Assembly: GCF_001591645.1 (NCBI RefSeq)
Contig: NZ_BCVH01000008.1
Span: forward strand, 62,001 to 126,000
DNA: 64,000 nucleotides
Direction of reading: 5' to 3'
DNA from: Robertmurraya korlensis NBRC 107688
GTDB lineage: Bacteria > Bacillota > Bacilli > Bacillales > Cytobacillaceae
The notes under the pieces: generated by a model
The model's database searches: none
What the model saw: only the letters and a program-made list of their open reading frames with translations
What the model was told of the DNA's origin: nothing
Shown: positions 8,935 through 16,854 of the stretch, piece after piece
Layout of the letters: every line of letters begins with the position of its first letter
How positions within the stretch are numbered: the first letter of the stretch is position 1
Program-made: the position numbers and the translations under genes

Positions 8935-9234
8935 TCAACTTAAATATGAAAAATTAATCCTAGGTTCGGTGGAGATGATGTATTTTCCTTCTTCTTCTTT
9001 TAGACCTAGTCGGAAGGTATTAGGGTTTCCAGGTATGGTAATATCAACAAAATCCGTTGTATCATTGTTTTTATCCAACTTAATCTCCACATAGGTATGC
9101 GTACCTACATGAAAACGACGAAGTATTTTTTGATGCTTGGCTTCACAAAATATGGCTTCGTGTAAGTTTTCGCTACTTAACTCCTTCCCTATTAAAGACC
9201 GTAACCGTTCTATAACATCTGCCTTACTAATCAT
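8935..9234 (-). CDS. Hypothetical protein, 99 residues
   Basis: I do not recognise a family. The protein is small, soluble and charged, with a likely helical N-terminus (ADVIERLRSLIGKELSSENL) followed by alternating segments that look like beta strands (THTYVEIKL, DFVDITIPG). No signal peptide or membrane segment. ATG 9234 has GGAAAG at 9241-9246 just upstream; an extended frame from 9264 contains this ribosome site. Convergent with the MFS gene, sharing its terminator. Confidence 0.6.
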   Translation of the reverse strand: MISKADVIERLRSLIGKELSSENLHEAIFCEAKHQKILRRFHVGTHTYVEIKLDKNNDTTDFVDITIPGNPNTFRLGLKEEEGKYIISTEPRINFSYLS

Positions 9235-9370
9235 TTTCTTCTTTCCTTTCATTTCACAGTACATTTATTTCATTTCATGCTAAAGTTTAATTACATATAT
9301 TTTAAACTTAATATTCAGAGATGCAACATAGATAATGATTAAATGAATAAATTGGAATGGAGAAACATAA

Positions 9371-9886
9371 ATGCCAAAGCTTCCGTACTATACTATAGAG
9401 TTAGTCCAACTCAATGATTATAAACAACTAATAGAATTTGTGATGGAAATAAGAAATGAAATTTTTCCTATGTTACGTGGTAGTGGGGTTCCAGAAGATC
9501 TTTTACACTTCGAAAAAAATTATCTACAATCTAGGAATTCGGCCTTTTTTGGGGCATATATAGATGGGAAAATAATTGGCACTATTGGCATCATTCCCTA
9601 CGATGGTCGTTTTAGCCACTTGGAGAGTCATTGTAGCCTTCATCAAACATCGGAACTTGTAAAGTGTTATTTAGATCCTAATTTTCGACGGATGGGTATC
9701 GGAACAGCGCTATTTAAGAACGCATTGTCCTATTGTCGGGAGGCTGGATATAATACGATTTATTTACATACTCACCCGTTTCTACCAGGTGCTGTTCCTT
9801 TTTGGAAAGGTTGTGGGTTTGTAGAAATATTATCTGAGTCAGATCCCATCTGGCAAACGATTCACATGGTAAAAAAAGAAGTTTAA
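9371..9886 (+). CDS. GNAT-family N-acetyltransferase
   Basis: A 171-residue cytoplasmic acyltransferase with the acetyl-CoA binding motif A spread over VKCYLDPNFRRMGIGTALF, that is the RRMGIG form of the Q/RxxGxG/A loop. Motif B follows (YNTIYLHTHPF, then FWKGCGF). The preceding strand GKIIGTIGIIP is motif D. The acceptor substrate cannot be inferred. ATG 9371 follows GGAG at suitable distance. It ends 41 bases before the isoprenoid-synthase gene on the same strand, and no terminator was found between, so the two may be cotranscribed. Confidence 0.85.
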   Translation: MPKLPYYTIELVQLNDYKQLIEFVMEIRNEIFPMLRGSGVPEDLLHFEKNYLQSRNSAFFGAYIDGKIIGTIGIIPYDGRFSHLESHCSLHQTSELVKCYLDPNFRRMGIGTALFKNALSYCREAGYNTIYLHTHPFLPGAVPFWKGCGFVEILSESDPIWQTIHMVKKEV

Positions 9887-9927
9887 TAGTCCATTGAATA
9901 AGAGAATGAAGTAAAGGGTCGAATAGA

Positions 9928-12300
9928 ATGACTGATGAAGTAATGATAAATGCAGAGGCCTGTTACCAGCAGGCCGAGGAAAAAGCAGAACACTATTTTC
10001 AAACACTATATAACGAGGTTTCTAAACAAAGGTATGCGAAGGTTTTAACAGAGGATTTTCATTCGTGGAAACATAATCATATTCGCCATCATTCCCTACT
10101 AGCCTTGTTCTCCAGTCGAAAGAAACGTGCTAGCTCGAAAGGATATCATAGCTATCTTCAATGGCTAGATCACACAGGCAAATTGGATAACTACTTGGAC
10201 CGGAGTGTTTCTTACCTTTATATGCGAGATTTAGGGAAATCATTGAACTCAGATGAGACACAAACTAGTATTCGACGCACGGTTAACAGCTGGAAAAATA
10301 GTATCCTTCTAAATCGAGAAGGTCAAAAGGATCTATTAGGAATGGCCGGGTTATATCGGAAGGCTCAAGAGGAAGGAATTGAGCTCTCCATGATCTGGTT
10401 ACTAGAGAAATTGAGAATCGTCTCAGAAAATATTCCGGAGGGGATGGACAAAGAACATGCCCAAAGGAAATTAATTAAAATCATTGCTGGTGTTCTCATG
10501 CATGTCCTTGAAGAGCTGGATGACAATTTACCTTTTGAAGAAAGGTCTAAAAAGCTAGATGAAGCCATCAGGCTAGGCTATTGCTACGGGTTAACCTATC
10601 CGTTTATTGATGACCTGCTCGATGCCAAATTGTTATCGGTTGAAGAAGCAAGTTGGTATACAAATTTGATTCGTACCACACTAACAACAGGGGTGGTTCC
10701 TGAACTAGGCGTATGGACAGGAGAAAACGAACCATTAATTCGTTTTATTCATCAAGAGTTAGGGGCTGCTTTTGAATATATAAAAGCTCATCAGCAACCA
10801 GAATCAATCATATTGTTTTTTGAGCAATCGTATGTTTTTTTTCAATCTCAAGAAGTAGATCGGCAGAGGGACTTATCCAATGCCACTTATACAAATAAGG
10901 ATTTGTATGTACCTGTCATTTTAAAATCTTCATCGTCACGATTAATTGCTCGATCAGTAGTTAATGCTTCTGAGGACGAAGGGTTTTCGGATCGAACCTT
11001 CTTTTATGGAATATACAATCAGTTAGCGGATGATTTTGCTGATATGTTTGATGACTTTGAAGATGGTGCTGTCACACCTTATACTTATTATTTAAAGTAT
11101 AAGGATCAACGAAAGGATTTAATTAATCCTTTTCAAATGTACTGGACCGTTATTTACTATTTAATACATGAGGTCTTTCAGTCAGATAAGAAATCCTGCG
11201 AAGTGATTTTGGATCGTGCCGTTAATGGCTTAAAACGCTATAAAGAAAGATTGGGAACGGAAAAGTACAATGAAGTAATGGAAATGTTTGCATTAGACGA
11301 TCCGAATTTTCATCATTTGATAAAAAAGATGGTGAGAAAAGCAGATGATGTGGATTTCTTTGATAAATTACTTCGAGACCATATCATTACCTCTCTTAGA
11401 AACGAAAGGAAAGAGCAGGAGGAGTTTACAGATACAATTGAAGAAATTCGGAATGAAATAAACAGGACGCTACACATTTTACCTAATAAAAATGTACGAG
11501 TATCGAATCAATCAATTATTGAAGCCGCTAACTACAGCCTTGAAGGGGATGGGAAACGATTACGGTCGATTATGACGTGGGTGGTGGGTATACAGGGGTT
11601 CGGATTAAGAAAGGATTCTATCGTTCCTTTATTAAGATCCTTGGAGTACTTACACACGGCCTCTCTCATTTTCGATGATCTACCAACACAAGACAACTCA
11701 AATACTCGTAGAGGGCGACCGACCCTTCATCGCGTATACAACACAGCTGTGGCGGAAATAACAGGTCTTTTTCTGACTCAAAAGGCAATTGAAGAACAAG
11801 CCTCTCTTGAATCCTTTGAATCTAAAACCGTGGTAAAGCTTATTCAGTACTCAGCACAAATGACAGAAATTATGTGTCAGGGACAGGCGATGGATCTTGG
11901 ATCGAAAGGGAAGGAATTAACGATTGACCAGCTGAACCACTTAAGCATGTATAAAACGGGGTTAGCTTTTGAAGCTTCCCTCATTATGCCAGCTATTCTA
12001 GCGCAGGCGAGCGAAACGGAAATGGCAGCATTAAAAAAGTACGCCCACCATGCCGGCATTGCATTTCAAATAAAGGATGATCTTCTTGATGTAGTAGGAG
12101 ATGAGAACCTACTCGGAAAGCCTATCGGTCAAGACATAGGAAACAATAATTCTACGTTTGTCTCGGTATTAGGGAAAGAGGAGGCAAAAAAGGAAATGTG
12201 GCGGCATTACTGTGACGCAATAGAAGCTCTACAGGAAATTCCACAGAATATCCCTTTTTTAAAGCATTTATTGAACTATATCGTGAACCGTAATCATTAA
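9928..12300 (+). CDS. Tandem isoprenoid-synthase protein with C-terminal trans-prenyltransferase
   Basis: A 790-residue soluble protein. Residues about 500-790 are a clear trans-polyprenyl diphosphate synthase: GKRLRS, first aspartate motif LIFDDLPTQD (D583, D584, D589) followed by RRGRPTLH, KTG, and second motif FQIKDDLLDVVGD (D717, D718, D721) followed by LGKPIGQD. This half should condense isopentenyl diphosphate with allylic diphosphates. Residues 1-480 match no family I can name, but contain PFIDDLLD (D228, D229, D232) and NQLADDFADMFDD (D368, D369, D372). Their 140-residue spacing is close to the 134 in the second half, suggesting a second class I isoprenoid-synthase fold. The order, unknown synthase then prenyltransferase, recalls fungal chimeric terpene synthases. 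Ordinary prenyl synthases are about 300 residues. Product unknown; no terpene-tailoring genes flank it. Confidence 0.8.
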   Translation: MTDEVMINAEACYQQAEEKAEHYFQTLYNEVSKQRYAKVLTEDFHSWKHNHIRHHSLLALFSSRKKRASSKGYHSYLQWLDHTGKLDNYLDRSVSYLYMRDLGKSLNSDETQTSIRRTVNSWKNSILLNREGQKDLLGMAGLYRKAQEEGIELSMIWLLEKLRIVSENIPEGMDKEHAQRKLIKIIAGVLMHVLEELDDNLPFEERSKKLDEAIRLGYCYGLTYPFIDDLLDAKLLSVEEASWYTNLIRTTLTTGVVPELGVWTGENEPLIRFIHQELGAAFEYIKAHQQPESIILFFEQSYVFFQSQEVDRQRDLSNATYTNKDLYVPVILKSSSSRLIARSVVNASEDEGFSDRTFFYGIYNQLADDFADMFDDFEDGAVTPYTYYLKYKDQRKDLINPFQMYWTVIYYLIHEVFQSDKKSCEVILDRAVNGLKRYKERLGTEKYNEVMEMFALDDPNFHHLIKKMVRKADDVDFFDKLLRDHIITSLRNERKEQEEFTDTIEEIRNEINRTLHILPNKNVRVSNQSIIEAANYSLEGDGKRLRSIMTWVVGIQGFGLRKDSIVPLLRSLEYLHTASLIFDDLPTQDNSNTRRGRPTLHRVYNTAVAEITGLFLTQKAIEEQASLESFESKTVVKLIQYSAQMTEIMCQGQAMDLGSKGKELTIDQLNHLSMYKTGLAFEASLIMPAILAQASETEMAALKKYAHHAGIAFQIKDDLLDVVGDENLLGKPIGQDIGNNNSTFVSVLGKEEAKKEMWRHYCDAIEALQEIPQNIPFLKHLLNYIVNRNH

Positions 12301-12322
12301 TAGAAAAAATGAATACTAGTTT

Positions 12323-12359
12323 AAAAGGACGTTTCCTCAAAAGAGGGATCGTCTTTTTT
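12323..12359 (+). terminator. Terminator after the isoprenoid-synthase gene
   Basis: AAAAGGACG pairs with CGTCTTTTTT, with an inner CCTC/GAGG helix and a trailing T run. Confidence 0.75.
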
Positions 12360-12376
12360 GACTTTTAAAATATTCG

Positions 12377-12405
12377 TTGCCGTATAGTTGGTAAATATAT
12401 ATAAT
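12377..12405 (+). promoter_or_regulatory. Probable promoter of the ZIP transporter gene
   Basis: TTGCCG at 12377-12382 and a perfect TATAAT at 12400-12405 with a 17-base spacer. The predicted start near 12412 falls inside the first operator-like repeat. Confidence 0.55.
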
Positions 12406-12409
12406 AAAA

Positions 12410-12544
12410 GTTGTATTAGGGAAACAAATGTTTATTAGTGAAATTTTTAAAGTTTATGGCACATTTTTTATACACGTACATATCCTTTATAAAGATTAGT
12501 GAAATGGGTATATTTTTTTAAAGAAAAAGTTTGATTAAGGAAAC
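12410..12544 (+). repeat. Four copies of an ATTARKGAAAY operator-like motif
   Basis: ATTAGGGAAAC (12415-12425), ATTAGTGAAAT (12434-12444), ATTAGTGAAAT (12495-12505) and ATTAAGGAAAC (12534-12544). Start-to-start distances are 19, 61 and 39 bases, near multiples of 20, so the copies lie on about one helix face. The last extends to GTTTGATTAAGGAAAC, close to the MntR box of B. subtilis as I recall it. A metal-sensing repressor such as MntR fits the metal transporter downstream, but this is inference. Confidence 0.5.
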
Positions 12545-12597
12545 ATATTGTCTTTGGTGCAAATAAAAAATTCAACCATAATTAAGGAGGAAATACG

Positions 12598-13398
12598 ATG
12601 ACGGAGAATCTATTGTTGGCATTCGGATTAACTTTAATGGCAGGGCTTGCCACGGGTATTGGTAGTGTATTGGCCTTTTTTACTTCTACAACAAATACAA
12701 AATTTCTTTCAGTAACTCTTGGTTTTTCTGCAGGAGTAATGATTTATGTTTCTATGATTGAGATTTTCGTTAAAGCAAAGGATGCACTTGTAGGTTCCAT
12801 GGGGAATGTGTTAGGCAACTGGTTAACAGTTGCTGGTTTTTTCGGAGGGATGTTGTTAATTACATTAATTGATAAATTTATCCCCAAACAAGGAAATCCA
12901 CATGAGTTGAAAAAAGTTGAGGATATGAACAGCAAGCCCGATAATCAAGGCCTATTAAAAATGGGGACCTTTACAGCATTGGCTATTGCCATTCACAACT
13001 TTCCAGAGGGAATTGCTACGTTTACTTCGGCTTTGCAGGATCCAGGTTTAGGGATTGCGATTGCCGTAGCCATCGCTATTCATAATATACCAGAGGGAAT
13101 TGCCGTTTCGGTGCCAGTATATTTTGCGACGGGTGATAAGAAAAAGGCATTCAAACTATCGTTTTTATCGGGACTATCGGAGCCAGTTGGTGCGATAGTG
13201 GCCTATTTTTTCCTAATGCCTTTCTTAAACGACGTTATGTTTGGTATCATCTTTGCCGCTGTGGCGGGAATTATGGTATTCATTTCACTGGATGAATTAT
13301 TACCGGCCGCGAAAAGATATGATGAAACTCATCTATCGATCTATGGGTTAATCGGTGGAATGGCTGTAATGGCACTTAGTTTGTTACTATTTATTTAA
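12598..13398 (+). CDS. zupT: ZIP-family divalent metal importer (ZupT-like)
   Basis: A 266-residue membrane protein with about eight hydrophobic segments, importing Zn2+ and possibly Mn2+ or Fe2+. The two metal-coordinating signatures are present: HNFPEG (H133, N134, E137) in segment 4 and HNIPEG (H162, N163, E166) in segment 5, the ZupT/GufA subfamily arrangement. A short cytoplasmic loop near residue 105 replaces the His-rich loop of other ZIPs. ATG 12598 follows AAGGAGG. The long upstream region with repeated operators suggests metal-responsive control. Monocistronic. Confidence 0.9.
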   Translation: MTENLLLAFGLTLMAGLATGIGSVLAFFTSTTNTKFLSVTLGFSAGVMIYVSMIEIFVKAKDALVGSMGNVLGNWLTVAGFFGGMLLITLIDKFIPKQGNPHELKKVEDMNSKPDNQGLLKMGTFTALAIAIHNFPEGIATFTSALQDPGLGIAIAVAIAIHNIPEGIAVSVPVYFATGDKKKAFKLSFLSGLSEPVGAIVAYFFLMPFLNDVMFGIIFAAVAGIMVFISLDELLPAAKRYDETHLSIYGLIGGMAVMALSLLLFI

Positions 13399-13408
13399 TT
13401 TGATACGT

Positions 13409-13444
13409 AAAAAGGCTTTCGACAGTTGGTCGAAAGCCTTTTAT
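13409..13444. terminator. Bidirectional terminator between zupT and ohr
   Basis: AAAAAGGCTTTCGAC pairs with GTCGAAAGCCTTTT around a five-base loop, between convergent genes. Confidence 0.9.
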
Positions 13445-13452
13445 TATACCTA

Positions 13453-13878
13453 TTATTCTACGATCTCTAAATTTACTTCAATATTACCTTTTGTTGCTTT
13501 TGAATACGGGCAGAAATGATGAGCTTTTTGAACCAAGTCTTCTAAGACAGCTCTTTCAATTCCAGTACCTTTTACTTGTAGGGTTACACCAAGCTTAAAG
13601 CCTTGGTCTGTTTCATCTTTTATTAGACTAACATTTGCAGTTACTTGTGATTCGAATTTTACACGTTCAGATCTTGCTATAAATTGAAGAGCTCCATCAA
13701 AGCATGCGGCGTATCCTGATGCAAATAATTGTTCAGGATTTGTGGCGCTTGGTATCGATTTCGCTCTAGGTGTACCTGGCATAGCAATATCAAGATTAAT
13801 GGCACCGTCAGAAGATTGTACCTTTCCTTCTCTACCTCCCACAGCAGTTACACTTGATGTAAATAATACGTTTGACAT
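13453..13878 (-). CDS. ohr: Organic hydroperoxide resistance protein
   Basis: A 141-residue OsmC/Ohr-fold thiol peroxidase that reduces organic hydroperoxides to alcohols, recycled by lipoylated proteins in characterised members. The catalytic pair is visible: Cys59 in GYAACFDGAL and Cys123 in HHFCPYSKA. The Ohr-specific spacing and NPEQLFASGYAACF distinguish it from OsmC. Divergent from ohrR, with a palindromic operator between them, matching the ohrA-ohrR arrangement of B. subtilis. Expected to be repressed by reduced OhrR and induced by organic peroxide. Confidence 0.95.
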   Translation of the reverse strand: MSNVLFTSSVTAVGGREGKVQSSDGAINLDIAMPGTPRAKSIPSATNPEQLFASGYAACFDGALQFIARSERVKFESQVTANVSLIKDETDQGFKLGVTLQVKGTGIERAVLEDLVQKAHHFCPYSKATKGNIEVNLEIVE

Positions 13879-13948
13879 ATAAAATCACCCTTTGAATTTA
13901 GATTGTGCAAAATCAAACTGCTTATGTGTCTATAGTAATGGCGAAAAT

Positions 13949-13973
13949 AACAATTGTCAACAATTATATTGTA
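13949..13973. promoter_or_regulatory. Probable OhrR operator
   Basis: The 13-base inverted repeat ACAATTATATTGT at 13960-13972, beside a second ACAATTGT palindrome at 13950-13957, resembles the AT-rich OhrR operators of B. subtilis and lies between ohr and ohrR. Confidence 0.6.
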
Positions 13974-14055
13974 CACAACCAATATAAGGGGATTTGACGA
14001 TAATGAATGGGTACGATATGATTTTATAAAATTAAATTTATTAGAGGGACAAATT

Positions 14056-14505
14056 ATGAAGTATGATGAAGAATTCGTGAAACTAGACGATCATTTATGT
14101 TTCTCGTTATATGCTTGCTCAAGAGCAATTTTCCGTTTATACCGTCCGTTTTTAGACAAATTAAACTTAACTTACCCGCAGTATCTTGTTTTGCTTGTCC
14201 TATGGGAAAGAAAGCAGAGTACAGTAAAAGAATTAGGAGAGCTCTTAGGGCTTGATTCAGGAACCTTAACCCCCATGCTAAAAAGAATGGAAGCCGCAGG
14301 TCTCGTGGAACGTAAAAGATCAGCTGAAGATGAACGGGTGGTCATGATTACTATTACAGAGGAAGGAAATCTCCTTAAGGAGAAGGCTGTTTGTATTCCA
14401 AGGTCGCTTTTGGAGTCCACAGGTATGACGGAGGAAGAGGTAATTGCTATTAATTCTGTTATAAAAAAACTACTTCAAACAGTAAATACTGCTAGCGTAA
14501 AATAA
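14056..14505 (+). CDS. ohrR: Organic peroxide sensor, MarR-family repressor
   Basis: A 149-residue MarR-type winged-helix dimer. The peroxide-reactive Cys15 is in DDHLCFSLYACSR, and the two tyrosines that hydrogen-bond to it in B. subtilis OhrR are at the same positions (Tyr29 in RLYRPF, Tyr40 in LTYPQY). The recognition region is GELLGLDSGTLTPMLKRME, followed by the wing with RSAEDERV. Oxidation of Cys15 releases DNA in the one-Cys mechanism of this family. ATG 14056 follows GAGGGA; the longer frame from 13954 runs through the operator and was rejected. Confidence 0.93.
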   Translation: MKYDEEFVKLDDHLCFSLYACSRAIFRLYRPFLDKLNLTYPQYLVLLVLWERKQSTVKELGELLGLDSGTLTPMLKRMEAAGLVERKRSAEDERVVMITITEEGNLLKEKAVCIPRSLLESTGMTEEEVIAINSVIKKLLQTVNTASVK

Positions 14506-14531
14506 GTAAGTGTGTGTAGTCATCAAAAGAG

Positions 14532-14557
14532 AACCTCCCATGTGGAGGTTTTTTTCT
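14532..14557 (+). terminator. ohrR terminator
   Basis: AACCTCC and GGAGGTT stem with a CATGT loop, followed by a T run. Confidence 0.88.
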
Positions 14558-14641
14558 TGGAAATTGGTATTTTCTTCTCCTGAATAGTTGTGTCGTTTTT
14601 AGCCAACATATAAATTGAGAAAACTATCAGGAGTGATTTAT

Positions 14642-15496
14642 ATGAAAAAGAGCTGGATGATAATTGGGTCGGCTGTATTGTCTATTTCCCTAACAGGTTG
14701 TGGAGCAAATGACAATGCAGAAGGTAATGGAAACAATGGTAAACAACAAGCACAGGTAAATCAAGATGCTAGACCTCGTGCCTTACAAACCGATCAAGGC
14801 GGTGATCGTACTTTAAGAGTGAACAACCGAGCAGAGCAACATGTAGAACGGTTAAAAGAAGTACAAGACGCTCAAGTAATTATCTCAAACAATAATGCTT
14901 ATGTTGCAGTTAGACTTGCTAATAATAACGATCCAGGTAACAACAACGGGCAAGATACAGGGACTGGAACGAACCGTACAGGAACTATGGGAACCGGTAA
15001 TCAAGGAAATAACCAGGGAAACAAAGAAGGTAATGCTGGAAATGGCCAATCGTTTATGGAGAATGGCATGGTCAATCAAAACGGAGATAATGGGACGATT
15101 GATGGAAAAGGTGATGCAGGAAATGGAAATGAAAATGAACAGAGTAGAGCTTTAGGTAACGGTAACAATAACAATGTTGGAAATAACAATAATACGGTAG
15201 GAACAGGGAATGGCAATACGAATGGTACTGGGAATACAAATGGCCAAAATAATAGGGGAACGGCTACCCGAACAAATAACTATAGTCCCGTATCGAATGC
15301 TTTTGAACAAAAAATAGCTGATCAAGTTCGTAAGGCTGACAATAAAATTCACAAAGTTTATGTTTCTGTGAATCCTGACTTATATAACACCATGAATACG
15401 TATGCGGAAGATATAAGAGCAGATCGGGACAGAGATAGCTTATTTAGAGATTTCAATAATACAATAAACAATTTCTTTGGTAGAGAGAATGAATAA
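14642..15496 (+). CDS. YhcN/YlaJ-family sporulation lipoprotein with an Asn/Gly-rich insert
   Basis: A 284-residue predicted lipoprotein: signal peptide with lipobox LTGC, acylated Cys20. The YhcN/YlaJ domain is recognisable at both ends: NNRAEQHVERLKEVQDAQVI followed by NAYVAVRL, and a C-terminal part with FEQKIADQVRKAD and VYVSVNPDLY. Between them (about residues 100-225) is a low-complexity stretch rich in Gly, Asn and Thr with repeated GN/NG units. Family members are found in spores or germinant-receptor-associated complexes. ATG 14642 follows AGGAGTG. No convincing forespore promoter was found. The insert probably makes a flexible spacer or was expanded by slippage. Confidence 0.82.
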   Translation: MKKSWMIIGSAVLSISLTGCGANDNAEGNGNNGKQQAQVNQDARPRALQTDQGGDRTLRVNNRAEQHVERLKEVQDAQVIISNNNAYVAVRLANNNDPGNNNGQDTGTGTNRTGTMGTGNQGNNQGNKEGNAGNGQSFMENGMVNQNGDNGTIDGKGDAGNGNENEQSRALGNGNNNNVGNNNNTVGTGNGNTNGTGNTNGQNNRGTATRTNNYSPVSNAFEQKIADQVRKADNKIHKVYVSVNPDLYNTMNTYAEDIRADRDRDSLFRDFNNTINNFFGRENE

Positions 15497-15509
15497 CTAA
15501 TGGGAAGAC

Positions 15510-15552
15510 AAAACCACACTAATTTCACTATTAGTGTGGTTTTGTTTTTTTT
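15510..15552. terminator. Bidirectional terminator
   Basis: AAAACCACACTAAT pairs with ATTAGTGTGGTTTT, with a T-rich tail on the plus strand; lies between convergent genes. Confidence 0.9.
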
Positions 15553-15555
15553 ATT

Positions 15556-16473
15556 TTATGGAAGGATGTTACCAGCAGCACGATAGATGCTGTACCATTC
15601 TTCACGAGTAAGATGTACTTCACTTGCTTTAATGCAGTCCTGTAATCTCTCTATGTTGGTTGTACCCACAACTGGTTGCATCTTTGCAGGATGACGAAGG
15701 ATCCATGCAATTGCAATTGTTGTATTACTTACCCCATATTTCTCAGCGAGTTCATTTATTTGCTGATTTAATTCAGGGAATTTTTCATTACCTAAGAATG
15801 GCCCTTCAAAGAAGCCGTATTGGAACGGAGACCAAGGTTGAATCGTAATATCGTTCAGTCTACAGAAATCAAGTACGCTGCCATCGCGGTTAACTGCCGA
15901 TTCATTTTGCATATTCACATTAATTCCACTAGAAATCATAGTAGCATTAGTGATACTTAGTTGTAATTGGTTAGCTACAATCGGTTGCTTTACATATTTT
16001 TTAAGAAGCTGGATTTGCATTGGATTTTGGTTTGAAACACCGAAGTGACGGACCTTTCCTGAGGTTTCAAGAATATCAAAGGCTTCAGCTACTTCTTCAG
16101 GCTCAACTAAAGCATCCGGACGGTGTAGAAGAAGTGTATCTAGGTAATCAGTTTTAAGTCGGCTTAAAATGCCGTCTACTGACTCTAATATGTATTCTTT
16201 AGAAAAATCAAACATCCCTTTTCTTATGCCACATTTGGATTGAAGAATCATTTTTTCACGAATATCATCATTCATATTGATGGCATCTGCAAATAATTCT
16301 TCACAAGCACCACCTCCATAAATGTCAGCATGATCAAAGAAGTTAGCTCCTTCGTCTAATGCAGTTTTTATCAAACGTTCGATGTCTGGTTTTTCAAGAG
16401 AGTTAATTCGCATACAGCCCACTGCAACAACAGGTACCTCTAACGTGCTGTTTCCTAATTTAATTGTTCTCAA
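15556..16473 (-). CDS. Aldo/keto reductase, YdhF-like
   Basis: A 305-residue NADPH-dependent TIM-barrel reductase. The full catalytic tetrad is present: Asp47 and Tyr52 (FDHADIYGGG), Lys80 (LQSKCG) and His117 (LLLHRPD). The C-terminal NADP-binding part reads QPVVGTTNIERLQ. Its pattern resembles E. coli YdhF. The physiological substrate is unknown. The start is TTG at 16473, supported by GGAGGG just upstream. A cre-like site lies 68 bases before the start codon, so carbon catabolite control is likely. Confidence 0.88.
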   Translation of the reverse strand: MRTIKLGNSTLEVPVVAVGCMRINSLEKPDIERLIKTALDEGANFFDHADIYGGGACEELFADAINMNDDIREKMILQSKCGIRKGMFDFSKEYILESVDGILSRLKTDYLDTLLLHRPDALVEPEEVAEAFDILETSGKVRHFGVSNQNPMQIQLLKKYVKQPIVANQLQLSITNATMISSGINVNMQNESAVNRDGSVLDFCRLNDITIQPWSPFQYGFFEGPFLGNEKFPELNQQINELAEKYGVSNTTIAIAWILRHPAKMQPVVGTTNIERLQDCIKASEVHLTREEWYSIYRAAGNILP

Positions 16474-16540
16474 GTGTATTCCCTCCGATTATCGGTTTTT
16501 TAATTCTTATTATCAACTTATAAGCCAACCTAATACATTT

Positions 16541-16554
16541 TGTGTACGCTTTCA
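16541..16554. promoter_or_regulatory. cre-like site upstream of the aldo/keto reductase
   Basis: On the minus strand it reads TGAAAGCGTACACA, one mismatch (A for T at position 10) from TGWNANCGNTNWCA. Confidence 0.55.
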
Positions 16555-16611
16555 CGAATGTGTACAAGCATATTTTGCCACACCCTTTGGTCTTATTCAA
16601 CTATTATGAAT

Positions 16612-16820
16612 GGTTAGGGAGGAGGTTGAGGTTGAATAAGAAGCATTAGGATTCAGACTTTGAGTCCGAATGAACTTCCGATTCGGATCCAAAAAGTATA
16701 GAGAAAGACTATGGAGTCCGAATGAAACCCTCATACGGCAGAAATATGAACGAGAAAGGCAATCGTGTCCAAATGATCCAATCAAACGTGATAAATTGGC
16801 CAGTTAACCTACTATACTAA
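16612..16820. repeat. Degenerate ~52-bp tandem repeat
   Basis: GTCC(G/A)AATGA recurs at 16664, 16716 and 16767, spaced 52 and 51 bases. Units one and two also share a downstream GAGAAAG. Unit one holds the small palindrome CCGATTCGG. No convincing gene was found in the whole 16474-16854 interval. Confidence 0.5.
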
Positions 16821-16854
16821 AAAAGATCCTCTTTTTACAAAAGAGAATCCTCTA

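Noticed and set aside
14581-14613. Sigma-G type promoter before the spore lipoprotein gene
   Set aside because: TGAATA and CATATAA are present but 20 bases apart, too far for a forespore promoter.
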